The position numbers and the translations under genes were made by a program. A stretch of 64,000 bases of DNA from NCBI RefSeq assembly GCF_000300275.1, contig NZ_AMRN01000007.1, positions 220,541-284,540 of the forward strand, written 5' to 3'. This DNA comes from Thalassospira profundimaris WP0211. GTDB taxonomy: Bacteria > Pseudomonadota > Alphaproteobacteria > Rhodospirillales > Thalassospiraceae. This document shows, piece by piece, positions 38,191-46,962 of the stretch (position 1 is its first letter; each line of letters starts with the position of its first letter). The notes under the pieces were generated by a model. That model made no database searches, was not told the DNA's origin, and was given only the letters and a program-made list of their open reading frames with translations.

Positions 38191-38925
38191 TTAGGGAAGA
38201 TCAGCGGGATCGAGTTCGATCAAATGACCGTCGCGCAAAGTCACAACCCGATCCATCTGGCGTGCCAGTTCCGGGTTGTGGGTCGCAATCAACGACGCCA
38301 GACCGGTTTCACGCACCAAAGTCATCAACATGCCAAACACCGTTTCGGCGGTTTGCGGATCAAGGTTGCCGGTGGGTTCATCGGCAAACAGCACATCAGG
38401 CACATTGGCCAGCGCGCGGGCAATCGCAACGCGCTGTTGCTCACCACCTGAAAGACGCGCAGGACGATGATCAGCACGTTTTTCAAGGCCAAGACAACGC
38501 AGCAATTCCAGCCCGCGTTCTTCGGCCTCGGCCCGTTTCAGGCCTTTGATCATTTGCGGCATGACGACATTTTCAAGGGCTGAAAATTCCGGCAGCAAAT
38601 GATGGTACTGATAAACAAAGCCGATGTGGCTGCGGCGCATTTCAGTGCGCGCCAGATCAGACAGATCCGTGCTGCGCTTGCCCCCGATGGAAACCAGTCC
38701 GCCATCGGGCTTTTCCAAAAGACCGGCAATCTGAAGCAGGGTTGATTTACCCGCCCCTGACGGCCCGACAAGGGCAACGATTTCGCCCTGATGGATTTCG
38801 AGATCAACCGATTTCAGAATTTCAAGCTGATCGGGGCCCTGATTGAAAATGCGATCAATCTTTTCTAGGCGCAGCACGACTTTGCGCGCGCGCTGTTCGG
38901 CGGTTGTTTTCAACAGATCACTCAT
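38191..38925 (-). CDS. lolD: Lipoprotein-releasing ABC transporter ATPase LolD
   Basis: 244 aa from ATG 38925 ([12 protein letters not shown]). ATPase of the Lol system that lifts outer-membrane lipoproteins out of the inner membrane. Walker [14 protein letters not shown]-loop [18 protein letters not shown], signature [17 protein letters not shown] and Walker [14 protein letters not shown] are all intact. The HHLLPEF motif is typical for LolD. It overlaps the end of lolC by 8 bases. Confidence 0.96.
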   Translation of the reverse strand: MSDLLKTTAEQRARKVVLRLEKIDRIFNQGPDQLEILKSVDLEIHQGEIVALVGPSGAGKSTLLQIAGLLEKPDGGLVSIGGKRSTDLSDLARTEMRRSHIGFVYQYHHLLPEFSALENVVMPQMIKGLKRAEAEERGLELLRCLGLEKRADHRPARLSGGEQQRVAIARALANVPDVLFADEPTGNLDPQTAETVFGMLMTLVRETGLASLIATHNPELARQMDRVVTLRDGHLIELDPADLP

Positions 38926-40168
38926 AACGCAGGGCCTCCACCGGATCGAGGCGCGATGCCCGCCATGCCGGATAGACCGTGGCAAGGAAGGACAATGTCA
39001 GCGACATGATGCAAACCATAACGACCTCGCCGACATCCATGTCGGCAGGGAGCTGCGACAGGAAGTAAATCTCGGCATTGAAAAGGTCAGTCCCGGTCAG
39101 GCTTTGAATAAACTGACGGATATTTTCGATGTTCAGGCAGAACAGAACCCCAATGACCAGACCCGAAATCGTACCCAGCACGCCAATTGAGGCCCCAGCC
39201 AGGAAGAACACCTTCATGATCGATTGGCGGGTCGCGCCCATGGTGCGCAGGATGGCGATATCGCGGCCCTTGTCCTTTACCAGCATGACCATGCCGGAAA
39301 TGATGTTAAACGCCGCAACAAGGATGATCAGGGTCAGGATCAGGAACATAACATTGCGTTCAACCTGAAGCGCGTTAAAGAACCCGGCATTGGATTGTTG
39401 CCAATTGACCAGACGCAAGGATTGCCCGGACAAGCTTGTCAGCAATTCATCCATCGTGTCATCAAGTGCGCCGATATCTTCAAGCATCACTTCAAAATGG
39501 GTGATTTTTTCCGGCAAGCGGAAATAGACCTGAGCGGCCTCAAGCGGCATAAAGATAAAGCCGCTGTCATACTCATACATGCCAATGTCAAACAAGCCCG
39601 CCACGGTATAGCCGCGCACACGCGGCACGGAACCGAACGCGGTGACATTGCCCTTGGGCGAGATCAGGTTGACCGTATCGCCAACGCCCACGCCAAGCTT
39701 CATGGCCAAACGTGCGCCCATGATTACGGTGTCTTCGCCCTTGAAGTCATCCAAGGATCCAAAAACGATATTATCGGCGATGGTTTCGCGTTTCTTGACA
39801 TCTTCGGGGCGCATGCCGCGCACAATGGCACCGGACGCGCGGCCATTTTTCGATGCCATCACCTGCCCTTCGACCACGGGCACGGTCAGAACCACATTGC
39901 CGTTTTTGGCAATCTCGTCTTCGATCTTGGTGTAGTCACCAAGGCCGCCATTACCCTGTGCATAGACCGAGATATGGCCGTTCAGCCCGAGAATTCGGCC
40001 AAGCAGTTCCGCCCTGAAACCATTCATCACCGACATGACAATGATGAGTGTCGCAACACCCAACATGATGCCGAGCAAAGAGAAGATGGCGATGACGGAA
40101 ACAAAGCCTTCCTGCCGACGTGGACGCAGGTAGCGAAAGGCCACCATACGTTCGAACGGACTGAACAT
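38918..40168 (-). CDS. lolC: Lipoprotein-releasing system permease LolC/LolE
   Basis: 416 aa from ATG 40168 ([25 protein letters not shown]); the upstream open frame is not supported. FtsX/MacB-type permease with one N-terminal membrane segment, a large periplasmic domain (about 50-270) and three C-terminal segments (from [21 protein letters not shown]). Alphaproteobacteria commonly have a single LolC/E-type subunit, and only one is seen here. Confidence 0.93.
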   Translation of the reverse strand: MFSPFERMVAFRYLRPRRQEGFVSVIAIFSLLGIMLGVATLIIVMSVMNGFRAELLGRILGLNGHISVYAQGNGGLGDYTKIEDEIAKNGNVVLTVPVVEGQVMASKNGRASGAIVRGMRPEDVKKRETIADNIVFGSLDDFKGEDTVIMGARLAMKLGVGVGDTVNLISPKGNVTAFGSVPRVRGYTVAGLFDIGMYEYDSGFIFMPLEAAQVYFRLPEKITHFEVMLEDIGALDDTMDELLTSLSGQSLRLVNWQQSNAGFFNALQVERNVMFLILTLIILVAAFNIISGMVMLVKDKGRDIAILRTMGATRQSIMKVFFLAGASIGVLGTISGLVIGVLFCLNIENIRQFIQSLTGTDLFNAEIYFLSQLPADMDVGEVVMVCIMSLTLSFLATVYPAWRASRLDPVEALRYE

Positions 40169-40244
40169 GGGCAATCGATCCTTGTGGAAGCGGGTCAGGA
40201 AAAAGGTATGAACAAAGAACTTAGCGTTCAAACCGAAAATGGCA

Positions 40245-40268
40245 ACGGGGCAGCACAAGCTGCCCCGT
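40245..40268 (-). repeat. Hairpin between proS and lolC
   Basis: ACGGGGCAGC/GCTGCCCCGT, a perfect 10-bp stem with a 4-base loop, lies 17 bases after the proS stop. The minus-strand tail TGCCATTTTC is only weakly T-rich, so this may be a partial terminator or an mRNA 3'-end stabiliser. Confidence 0.45.
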
Positions 40269-40284
40269 CCGAAAGCATATTTTA

Positions 40285-41610
40285 TCAGGCGCTGAGCTGA
40301 TTAAGCGCCGCTTCGAAGGTGACTTCGGTTTTCTCACCCGATTTGCGGTTCTTGAGCTCGACAACACCGTTCTTGAGGCCTTTGGGGCCAATAACGATCT
40401 GCCAGGGCAGACCGATCAAATCCATATCGGCAAACTTGCCACCGGCACGAATGTCACGGTCATCATAAAGGACCTCGATCCCGGCATTGGTCAGCTTGGC
40501 ATAGGCATCTTCGCAGGCCGCATCGCATTCATCGTCACCGGTACGCAGATTGATCAGACCAACCTTGTACGGCGCGACAGATTCCGGCCAGATGATGCCG
40601 TTTTCATCGTGGGATGCTTCGATCAATGCACCGACAAGGCGCGATACGCCAATGCCGTATGAGCCCATCTGAACCGGAACTTCGGTGCCATCCGGACCAA
40701 GGACGGTTGCGCCCATCGGTTCGGAATATTTGGTGCCGAAGTGGAAGATGTGACCGACTTCGATGCCGCGCGTGGTGACGAGATCATCACCAAGTGCGGT
40801 AACCGCCTCGTTGGCAGCATCGTGCATTTCTTCGGTCGCGGCGTAATCTTCAAGCGTGCCCTGCACCCAGTTTTCAAGGCCGGTACGATCATTCAGATCG
40901 ACACCTTTGCCCGTCAGGTCCTTGTCGAGCCACTTCTTGTCGCAGAAGACTTCACTTTCGCCGGTATCGGCCAGAATGATGAATTCGTGGCTAAGGTCAC
41001 CACCGATCGGGCCGGTATCGGCCACCATCGGGATCGCCTTGACGCCCAGACGGGTGAAGGTCCGGCAATAAGCCAGGAAGATCTTGTTATAGGTGTGACG
41101 CGCGCTTTCGTAATCGATATCGAACGAATAAGCGTCTTTCATGTAGAATTCGCGCCCTCGCATCACGCCAAAGCGCGGGCGGATTTCGTCGCGGAATTTC
41201 CACTGGATATGATAGAGCAGCTGCGGCAGCTGTTTATAAGAGCGCACATCCTTGCGGAAAATGTCGGTGATCGCTTCTTCGTTGGTCGGACCAAACAGCA
41301 TCTTGCGATCATGACGGTCGGTGATGCGCAGCATCTCAAGACCGTAATCATCATAACGACCACTTTCCTGCCACAGCTCGGCCGGCTGAATGGTTGGCAT
41401 CAGAAGCTCGTTAAAGCCGATCTTGTCCTGTTCTTCGCGAACGATCTGTTCGATCTTTTTAAGAACACGGTGGCCGAGTGGCAGCCAGGAATAGATCCCT
41501 GCGGTCAGCTGACGCACCATACCGGCGCGGAGCATCAAACGATGGGACGCAATCTGGGCTTCCGAAGGGGTTTCCTTCAGGGTCGGCAGAAAGAACTGGG
41601 AAAGACGCAT
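40285..41610 (-). CDS. proS: Prolyl-tRNA synthetase (short, alphaproteobacterial type)
   Basis: 441 aa from ATG 41610 ([15 protein letters not shown]). Class II synthetase: motif 2 region [31 protein letters not shown] (in parts), motif 3 [16 protein letters not shown] and a C-terminal anticodon-binding domain. The editing insertion (INS) of the roughly 570-residue bacterial ProS is missing, as is usual for alphaproteobacteria, where free-standing deacylases edit Ala-tRNA-Pro. Confidence 0.95.
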   Translation of the reverse strand: MRLSQFFLPTLKETPSEAQIASHRLMLRAGMVRQLTAGIYSWLPLGHRVLKKIEQIVREEQDKIGFNELLMPTIQPAELWQESGRYDDYGLEMLRITDRHDRKMLFGPTNEEAITDIFRKDVRSYKQLPQLLYHIQWKFRDEIRPRFGVMRGREFYMKDAYSFDIDYESARHTYNKIFLAYCRTFTRLGVKAIPMVADTGPIGGDLSHEFIILADTGESEVFCDKKWLDKDLTGKGVDLNDRTGLENWVQGTLEDYAATEEMHDAANEAVTALGDDLVTTRGIEVGHIFHFGTKYSEPMGATVLGPDGTEVPVQMGSYGIGVSRLVGALIEASHDENGIIWPESVAPYKVGLINLRTGDDECDAACEDAYAKLTNAGIEVLYDDRDIRAGGKFADMDLIGLPWQIVIGPKGLKNGVVELKNRKSGEKTEVTFEAALNQLSA

Positions 41611-41760
41611 CAATGCCTCGTGATGATCAGATCTGAATATTTGGGTCTGTAATAACCTTGCCCGGAAAATGCGACAGCAGCGCCCGAAACGCAAGCCGGA
41701 ACTTGCTTTATATCATCGATGGCTGGTTAAGCGCCAAAGATGGCAAAACAACGACGGCAA

Positions 41761-42318
41761 TCAACGAAAGCCCGCCTTGCGGCAGGCATCAATCAGTTCA
41801 GCGTTATTGGCATCATCGCCAAGCGGCTGATCATTGAAATAAACCCGCCCGTTGCGATAGGTGATCTTGCCGATATTCTGTTCGCCGCTGACCCCGTCCG
41901 GCACGGTGATCCCGGAATATTTAAAGAAGTCGATGGTGACCGGAAATTCGATTTCCTTGGGCAGCGACTTCAAGATGTTGCTGCCCCCGTTTAAATCGGC
42001 CGGGGCAACCGCATTCCCGCGCACATCAACACCCGGCTTGTACGCCACATCGTCGTCGGGGACGTGGGTAACCAGTTCCTTGCAGGCAGCACGCGTAACG
42101 ATGATCGTTGGTGCCGGTGCCTCATTTGTTTCTGCAGCATCATCCGCAGCACCGCCATCCGTTTGTTCTGTTGCAGAGGGGAATGGGGATTCGTCCTGCG
42201 CCTTGGCCGTGATGAGTGGAGACACCATCAGCATCACCGCAGTGATCGGCGCCAATAGTCTGATTTTATGACCAAATTCGGCTTTTGAGATAGATTGGAC
42301 CAATGAAAACTGGGGCAT
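41761..42318 (-). CDS. Secreted protein of unknown function
   Basis: 185 aa. The N-terminus has a signal-peptide-like core (IRLLAPITAVMLMVSPLITAKAQ, in parts, cleavage after AKA or QD). An acidic low-complexity linker follows (about 42-70). The C-terminal domain contains CKELVTHVPDDDVAYKPGVDVRGN and ADLNGGSNI, a pattern I have seen in conserved hypothetical proteins of Rhodospirillales but cannot tie to a function. Two Cys (about 79 and 179) could form a disulfide in the periplasm. It lies between proS and the gene-poor stretch at 42319-42755 and is probably monocistronic. Confidence 0.75.
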   Translation of the reverse strand: MPQFSLVQSISKAEFGHKIRLLAPITAVMLMVSPLITAKAQDESPFPSATEQTDGGAADDAAETNEAPAPTIIVTRAACKELVTHVPDDDVAYKPGVDVRGNAVAPADLNGGSNILKSLPKEIEFPVTIDFFKYSGITVPDGVSGEQNIGKITYRNGRVYFNDQPLGDDANNAELIDACRKAGFR

Positions 42319-42604
42319 GATTTAGTTTCGTCCTATCTGTGTGCAGTGCAGCAACGATTCATTTGTGAAGTTTGGTCAAAACATCTTGCATAAAAACGAA
42401 ACATGTGGCTTTTTAGTCGTCCGCTAACGGCGCAAGATCGTTGCGGAAGGCGTATCGCAGCCGCTCATAATATTGCGGGAGGCTTTGTTGCCAATAAGCA
42501 TACAAGAAGCAGGCGCGACGTCGAAATAAAACCTGTGCATAAGCCCAGGTCTTAGGAGGAAGTATAAAAAGATTACGGGAAAACAGCTATAAAAATAGCG
42601 TCTT

Positions 42605-42634
42605 AGCAAGATCCTTGTGATCTTGCTTTTTTTT
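42605..42634 (+). terminator. Orphan intrinsic terminator, plus strand
   Basis: AGCAAGATC pairs with GATCTTGCT (9-bp perfect stem, 5-base loop), followed by eight Ts in a row. No plus-strand gene lies upstream of it for kilobases. This points to a short plus-strand transcript, perhaps a small RNA, starting in 42319-42600. Confidence 0.75.
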
Positions 42635-42699
42635 GCCCCTGCCCCAATCGACGCGCCAAGCCATGATTTTTCTGCAGGGCTTGCGCCGCGCCAAACGAC

Positions 42700-42729
42700 A
42701 AAACCCCGCACAAAATGTTGCGGGGTTTT
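42700..42729 (-). terminator. Terminator of the DUF1467 gene
   Basis: AAAACCCCGCA/TGCGGGGTTTT, a perfect 11-bp stem with an 8-base loop whose minus-strand side ends in TTTT. It lies 26 bases after the stop at 42756. Confidence 0.8.
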
Positions 42730-42755
42730 ATATTTTACGGATTGGGTCAAACGCC

Positions 42756-42995
42756 TTATTGCGGCGGTCGGACTTCGATCATGCCGCTGGTGATGACAAA
42801 CCATGCGACCACCCACAGGATTGCCGAAATCAGACTGGTAGCGAGGATCTTTTTCCACATGTGCGGCTTTTCCGGTGCGCCGCTGTCATGGCCCGGTTCA
42901 ACATTTTCGACCCGCTTCACGCCGACCGGCAGCACCATGAACAGAACCAGCCACCAGATAACGATGTAAACGAGAAGTCCGGAAAACCAGTTCAT
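42756..42995 (-). CDS. DUF1467 family small membrane protein
   Basis: 79 aa with two membrane segments (about 5-24 and 50-70) and a short charged loop containing GVKRVENVEPGHDSGAPEKP. Matches the DUF1467 pattern of alphaproteobacteria: a predicted secreted or membrane protein of unknown function, usually found next to mce and RNase J as here. It sits 109 bases downstream of mce, beyond the mce terminator. Confidence 0.85.
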   Translation of the reverse strand: MNWFSGLLVYIVIWWLVLFMVLPVGVKRVENVEPGHDSGAPEKPHMWKKILATSLISAILWVVAWFVITSGMIEVRPPQ

Positions 42996-43041
42996 AGGGG
43001 TGCCTTCGGGTTGGATGCAGCATCTGAATGTTTAAAAGACG

Positions 43042-43076
43042 ATAGAAACGCCCGACCTGTTTTGCAAGGCCGGACG
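43042..43076 (-). terminator. Probable terminator of mce
   Basis: On the minus strand CGTCCGGCCT pairs with AGGTCGGGCG (10 bp, two G-T wobbles, 8-base loop), followed by TTTCTATCG. It lies just downstream of the mce stop at 43105. Confidence 0.6.
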
Positions 43077-43104
43077 TTGTGCGGCGGATCTCGTCAGGGT
43101 TAGA

Positions 43105-43509
43105 TCAAACCTGTTCGAGTTCGACCAGGGTTCCGTTGAAATCCTTGGGATGCAAAAACAGAACCGGTTTGCCATGGGCACCGATCTTGGGTTCACCGTC
43201 ACCTAGCACGCGCGCACCACTTGCCTGCAGCTTGTCACGCGCAGCCAGAATGTCATCGACCTCGTAGCAGACATGATGAATGCCGCCCGACGCGTTCTTC
43301 TCAAGGAAACCCTTGATCGGGGAATTGTCCCCCAACGGATACAGCAGTTCGATCTTGGTATTGGGCAGTTCGACAAACACAACCGTCACGCCGTGATCGG
43401 GCTCGTCTTGCGGCTCCGAGACCTTTGCGCCCAGAACATCGCGATATTGCGCAATCCCGGCCTCAAGATCCGGCACAGCAATCGCAACGTGGTTCAGCCG
43501 TCCAATCAT
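43105..43509 (-). CDS. mce: Methylmalonyl-CoA epimerase
   Basis: 134 aa VOC-fold enzyme that interconverts R- and S-methylmalonyl-CoA in propionate and branched-chain catabolism. Metal-ligand positions are visible at His7 (NHVAIAV), the GGIHHVCYEV histidine (His78/79) and Glu130 (LVELEQV). KDFNGTLVEL is typical of the family. It follows RNase J by 104 bases. The mutase that uses its product is not in the window. Confidence 0.93.
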   Translation of the reverse strand: MIGRLNHVAIAVPDLEAGIAQYRDVLGAKVSEPQDEPDHGVTVVFVELPNTKIELLYPLGDNSPIKGFLEKNASGGIHHVCYEVDDILAARDKLQASGARVLGDGEPKIGAHGKPVLFLHPKDFNGTLVELEQV

Positions 43510-43613
43510 GGTGTTCTCCTAACGTCTTTAAACTGCCCGATTGACGACAATCTAGGATAGCTGCGCGTTCAGAGACAACTGCGCTTTTGGTCGAATGCCC
43601 GTTACTTGGCGGA

Positions 43614-45359
43614 TCATCCCTGCTCTTTCACGCGCGCCAGATGCACTTCGATCAGCGGGCGTTTGCCCATGCGTTGACGTACCGGACGGCGCAAAGCCTG
43701 ACGGACGGCAAGGATTACCGTGGCATCATCCATGACTTCTTCGTCATTCAGCTGATCAATACGATTGCCGATTTCGGCCGCAAATTGATCCAGACGGGTT
43801 TCTTCGCCGGGCTCGTCAAACAGGCTGGGTGCGGTGATCATCGGTTCATTGACCATTTCGCCAAACTGGTTGAGCACCACGGTCACGAACATCACGCCGT
43901 TCCAAACGATGCGATTGCGGTTACGGAAGGTATCGGCATCGCGTTTAAGCAACCGACCGCCATCAAGGGCAAGAACACCGGCCTCTGCCACGCCGATAAC
44001 GTGGGCATCGCCGGGCGCCAGCCGAATAACCGTGCCGTCATGCGGGATCACCTGTTCGGGGATCTGGCATTCCGCACCAAGGGCAGCCTGTTCGCACAGA
44101 TGGCGGGTTTCGCCATGCACCGGCACCAGAATTTTAGGGCGGGTCAGCTGATACATGCGGGTCAGGTCTTCGCGGCCCGGATGGCCCGATACGTGGATCG
44201 GTTCATCACGCGCGGTGATGACTTTGACGCCACGGCGGATCAGCAGGTTCTGGATATAGCCAATCGACTTTTCATTGCCCGGAATTTCACGCGCCGAGAA
44301 CACAACTGTATCGCCCGGATCGAGTTGAACCGTCGGATGATCGCCCTTGGCAATGCGCGACAATGCGGCACGCGGTTCGCCCTGTGACCCGGTGCAGAGC
44401 AAAAGAACCTGATCCTTGGGCACTTCCATGGCGTCTTCGTCGGTCAGCAGGTTCGGATAGCCTTTGAGGTAGCCGACTTCACGCGCGGCCTCTGTCACGC
44501 GGTTAAGCGACCGACCGGCAAGCCCGACACAACGGCCGTTTTCGTGGGCGGCCTCGATCACCGACTGTACACGGGCAACGTTGGTGGCAAAGCAGGCAAC
44601 GGCAATGCGGCCTTGCGGATGTTCAGCGAACAGTTTGGACAGGTTCTTGGCGACGTCGCCTTCGGAGCCTGTTTTGCCCTCCGAGAACACATTGGTCGAA
44701 TCACACACCAGTGCCATGACGCCTTCGTCGCCCAGTGCTTCGAGCTTTTTGACATCCGATGCCTCGCCGATCTGGGGATCGGGATCGAACTTCCAGTCGC
44801 CGGTATGGACAATCAGGCCTTTGGGGGTTCTGATGGCAAGGGCGTTGGGTTCCAGGATCGAGTGCGTCATGGTAACGAATTCGATATCAAAGCAACCAAG
44901 CTGGAACCGCCCGCCCAGTTCGATCACATGGATCGGCACCTGATCGGCAAAATCGGTTTCAGACAGCTTGGCCTTAAGGAATTCGGCGGCAAACGGGGTC
45001 GCGTAAATCGGGCATTTCAAGCGCGGCCACAGATACGGCACAGCGCCCAAGTGATCTTCGTGCGCGTGGGTCAGAACCAGGCCAAGCAGCTTGTCCTTGC
45101 GTTCCTCGATAAAGGTCGGGTCGGGCATGACCACATCGACGCCCGGCAGGCCTTCCTCGCCGAACGAAACCCCCATATCGACCATCAACCATTGATCGTC
45201 ATAGCCATAAAGGTTCAGGTTCATGCCAATTTCGCCGGAACCTCCGAGCGGCACGAACAAAACCTCATCTTTTGGCAAATACAAATCCACGGAAGCTATA
45301 TCCTTTGTTTTCGGCGCATCAATTACATGCGGGATAATCGTTCCCCTTGCGTCACGCAA
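43614..45359 (-). CDS. rnj: Ribonuclease J
   Basis: 581 aa. Metallo-beta-lactamase/beta-CASP nuclease with 5'-3' exo- and endoribonuclease activity in this family. The zinc motif LTHAHEDH has His98, His100, Asp102 and His103. Other blocks are VHTGDWKFDPDP, ALVCDSTNVFSEGKTGSE, SAREIPGNEKSI and the beta-CASP element HVSGHPGREDL. The start shown is TTG 45359, preceded by AGGA at 7 bases; GTG at about 45290 (VDLYLPKDEV) is an alternative. It follows coaX by 4 bases. In alphaproteobacteria RNase J works alongside RNase E in rRNA and mRNA maturation. Confidence 0.95.
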   Translation of the reverse strand: MRDARGTIIPHVIDAPKTKDIASVDLYLPKDEVLFVPLGGSGEIGMNLNLYGYDDQWLMVDMGVSFGEEGLPGVDVVMPDPTFIEERKDKLLGLVLTHAHEDHLGAVPYLWPRLKCPIYATPFAAEFLKAKLSETDFADQVPIHVIELGGRFQLGCFDIEFVTMTHSILEPNALAIRTPKGLIVHTGDWKFDPDPQIGEASDVKKLEALGDEGVMALVCDSTNVFSEGKTGSEGDVAKNLSKLFAEHPQGRIAVACFATNVARVQSVIEAAHENGRCVGLAGRSLNRVTEAAREVGYLKGYPNLLTDEDAMEVPKDQVLLLCTGSQGEPRAALSRIAKGDHPTVQLDPGDTVVFSAREIPGNEKSIGYIQNLLIRRGVKVITARDEPIHVSGHPGREDLTRMYQLTRPKILVPVHGETRHLCEQAALGAECQIPEQVIPHDGTVIRLAPGDAHVIGVAEAGVLALDGGRLLKRDADTFRNRNRIVWNGVMFVTVVLNQFGEMVNEPMITAPSLFDEPGEETRLDQFAAEIGNRIDQLNDEEVMDDATVILAVRQALRRPVRQRMGKRPLIEVHLARVKEQG

Positions 45360-45363
45360 GTCT

Positions 45364-46158
45364 TTATCCTGTAGGGCGTTCGGTCTGCTGGCTGTTGCGA
45401 CGATAGATCATCAACAAACCCAGCATCGTCAGATCACCATGCAGATATTCAATTTCATCAACCGCCTTGGTAAAAAGCGGTGCAAGCCCACCGGTTGCGA
45501 CGACTTTCATCTGATCGACATTTTGCTGCTGGCGGATACGCGCAAGCAACCCTTCGATCATCGAGACATAGCCCCAATAGACCCCTGACTGCATGGCTTC
45601 GACCGTGTTTTTGCCCACCACACTGCGCGGGGCTTCGATCGCGACCATCGGCAACTGGGCAGCGGCCATATGCAGGGCCTTGATCGACAGGTTGACCCCC
45701 GGCGCAATCACACCGCCAAGGTAATCACCATTGCCGTCGACCACGTCAAAGGTCGTGGCCGTCCCGAAATCAAGCACCACCAGCGGCCCGCCAAACAGTT
45801 CATGGGCGGCAATCGCGTTGACAAGGCGGTCAGCGCCGACCTCGCTTGGTCGGTCCATGATGATTTTCATATCAAGATTGACCGCAGGATCACCGACAAC
45901 CATCGGTTCGACATTGAAATAGCGGCGACACAGGGTCTTGAGGCTGAATTCCGCAGCCGGAACCACGGTGGCGATAATCGCCCCTGTAATCGCATCCTTG
46001 GGCACGCCAGACAGCGTGAAAAGATGGTGCAACCACACGCCCAACTCGTCCGCGGTGCGTTCGGTGGTGGTGGAACAGCGCCACTGGCCCTTGATGGTAT
46101 CGCCATCAAAAACCGCAAAGACGATGTTGGTGTTCCCGGCGTCAATCGCAAGCAACAT
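45364..46158 (-). CDS. coaX: Type III pantothenate kinase
   Basis: 264 aa. First step of coenzyme A synthesis by the acetate/sugar-kinase-fold enzyme that is not inhibited by CoA. Phosphate motif DAGNTNIVFAVFDG at the N-terminus, GADRLVNAIAAHELFGG, the catalytic region LDFGTATTFDVVD, and GGVIAPGVNLSIKAL. It lies between birA and RNase J in a run conserved in the order. Confidence 0.96.
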   Translation of the reverse strand: MLLAIDAGNTNIVFAVFDGDTIKGQWRCSTTTERTADELGVWLHHLFTLSGVPKDAITGAIIATVVPAAEFSLKTLCRRYFNVEPMVVGDPAVNLDMKIIMDRPSEVGADRLVNAIAAHELFGGPLVVLDFGTATTFDVVDGNGDYLGGVIAPGVNLSIKALHMAAAQLPMVAIEAPRSVVGKNTVEAMQSGVYWGYVSMIEGLLARIRQQQNVDQMKVVATGGLAPLFTKAVDEIEYLHGDLTMLGLLMIYRRNSQQTERPTG

Positions 46159-46201
46159 GATGCTTACAAGCCTCCGCTACAAAGCAAGCTATTTGGTTAT
46201 A

Positions 46202-46960
46202 TCAGGCGGCAAAGAACACTTCACCAGCCCCGATGCGGTGCTCAAGACCGCTGTCTTCTCTTAGGATAAGTTCGCCACCCTCTTCAAGCCCGACGAAAGT
46301 TCCCTGAAGTTCGCGTTCGGTCAGGCGGGCGACAACCGGTTTGCCAATGCCATATCCGCGCGCCAGCCAGGCTTCGCGGATCGGTGCAAAACCGTCCTGT
46401 TCCCAGATCGGCAACCAGTGCGCAACGCGCGCAACATAGGTTGAGACCAGATCCGTAACCGACACCGGGGAGCCCAGCGCCGCCAACGAGGTTGCCGGGC
46501 GTTCGGCATCGTCGGGGAAAAAGGCGACATTCACCCCTGCCCCGATCACAAGATAGTCGGTTGCTGAGCCCTGATTGGAGGCACTTTCAAGCAGGATACC
46601 GCAAATCTTGCGATCATTGACCATCAGGTCATTGGGCCATTTGCAATCCGGGCGCACCATACCGCCGGTGACGGTTTCAACCGCCTCGGCCATGGCAACA
46701 GCAATCAGGAAGGTCAGACGGGCGGCTTCGGCCAGTGAACAGGTCGGACGCAGCAACAGCGACGAATACAGATTACCCACCGGTGACGACCAGGCACGGC
46801 CACGGCGGCCACGGCCAGACGTCTGGGTTCTGGCTATAACAAGGGCGCCACTTTGGGCGCCCTTGTCTGCGAGGCGCTTGGCCTCTTCATTCGTGCTGTC
46901 GATCGTATCCCTTTCGTGAAGGGTGAAACCTTCGGGAAGACGGATCGTTCGCAATGCCAT
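46202..46960 (-). CDS. birA: Biotin--[acetyl-CoA-carboxylase] ligase
   Basis: 252 aa. It attaches biotin to carboxylase carrier domains. The ligase core is intact: SGRGRRGRAWSSPVGNLYSSLL, CKWPNDLMVNDRKICGILLE and VIGAGVNV. It lacks the N-terminal helix-turn-helix of E. coli BirA, so it is a class I ligase without the repressor function. It directly follows nuoN (2-base gap), which suggests co-transcription with complex I genes. Confidence 0.95.
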   Translation of the reverse strand: MALRTIRLPEGFTLHERDTIDSTNEEAKRLADKGAQSGALVIARTQTSGRGRRGRAWSSPVGNLYSSLLLRPTCSLAEAARLTFLIAVAMAEAVETVTGGMVRPDCKWPNDLMVNDRKICGILLESASNQGSATDYLVIGAGVNVAFFPDDAERPATSLAALGSPVSVTDLVSTYVARVAHWLPIWEQDGFAPIREAWLARGYGIGKPVVARLTERELQGTFVGLEEGGELILREDSGLEHRIGAGEVFFAA

Positions 46961-46962
46961 TC

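Larger units (their letters stand above)
42319..42755. other. Gene-poor stretch between two minus-strand genes
   Basis: 437 bases that must hold the minus-strand promoter of the secreted-protein gene and the terminator of the DUF1467 gene. It also holds an unexplained plus-strand terminator at 42605-42634 and a possible 50-codon plus-strand ORF at 42403-42555 that has no ribosome site and is not trusted. Confidence 0.5.

Noticed and set aside
42403..42555. 50-codon plus-strand ORF in the gene-poor stretch
   Set aside because: No ribosome-binding site and no recognisable product; kept only as part of the small-RNA question.
42424..42858. Minus-strand ORF of 144 aa overlapping the DUF1467 gene
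   Set aside because: It runs through the DUF1467 terminator and overlaps the real gene in another frame.
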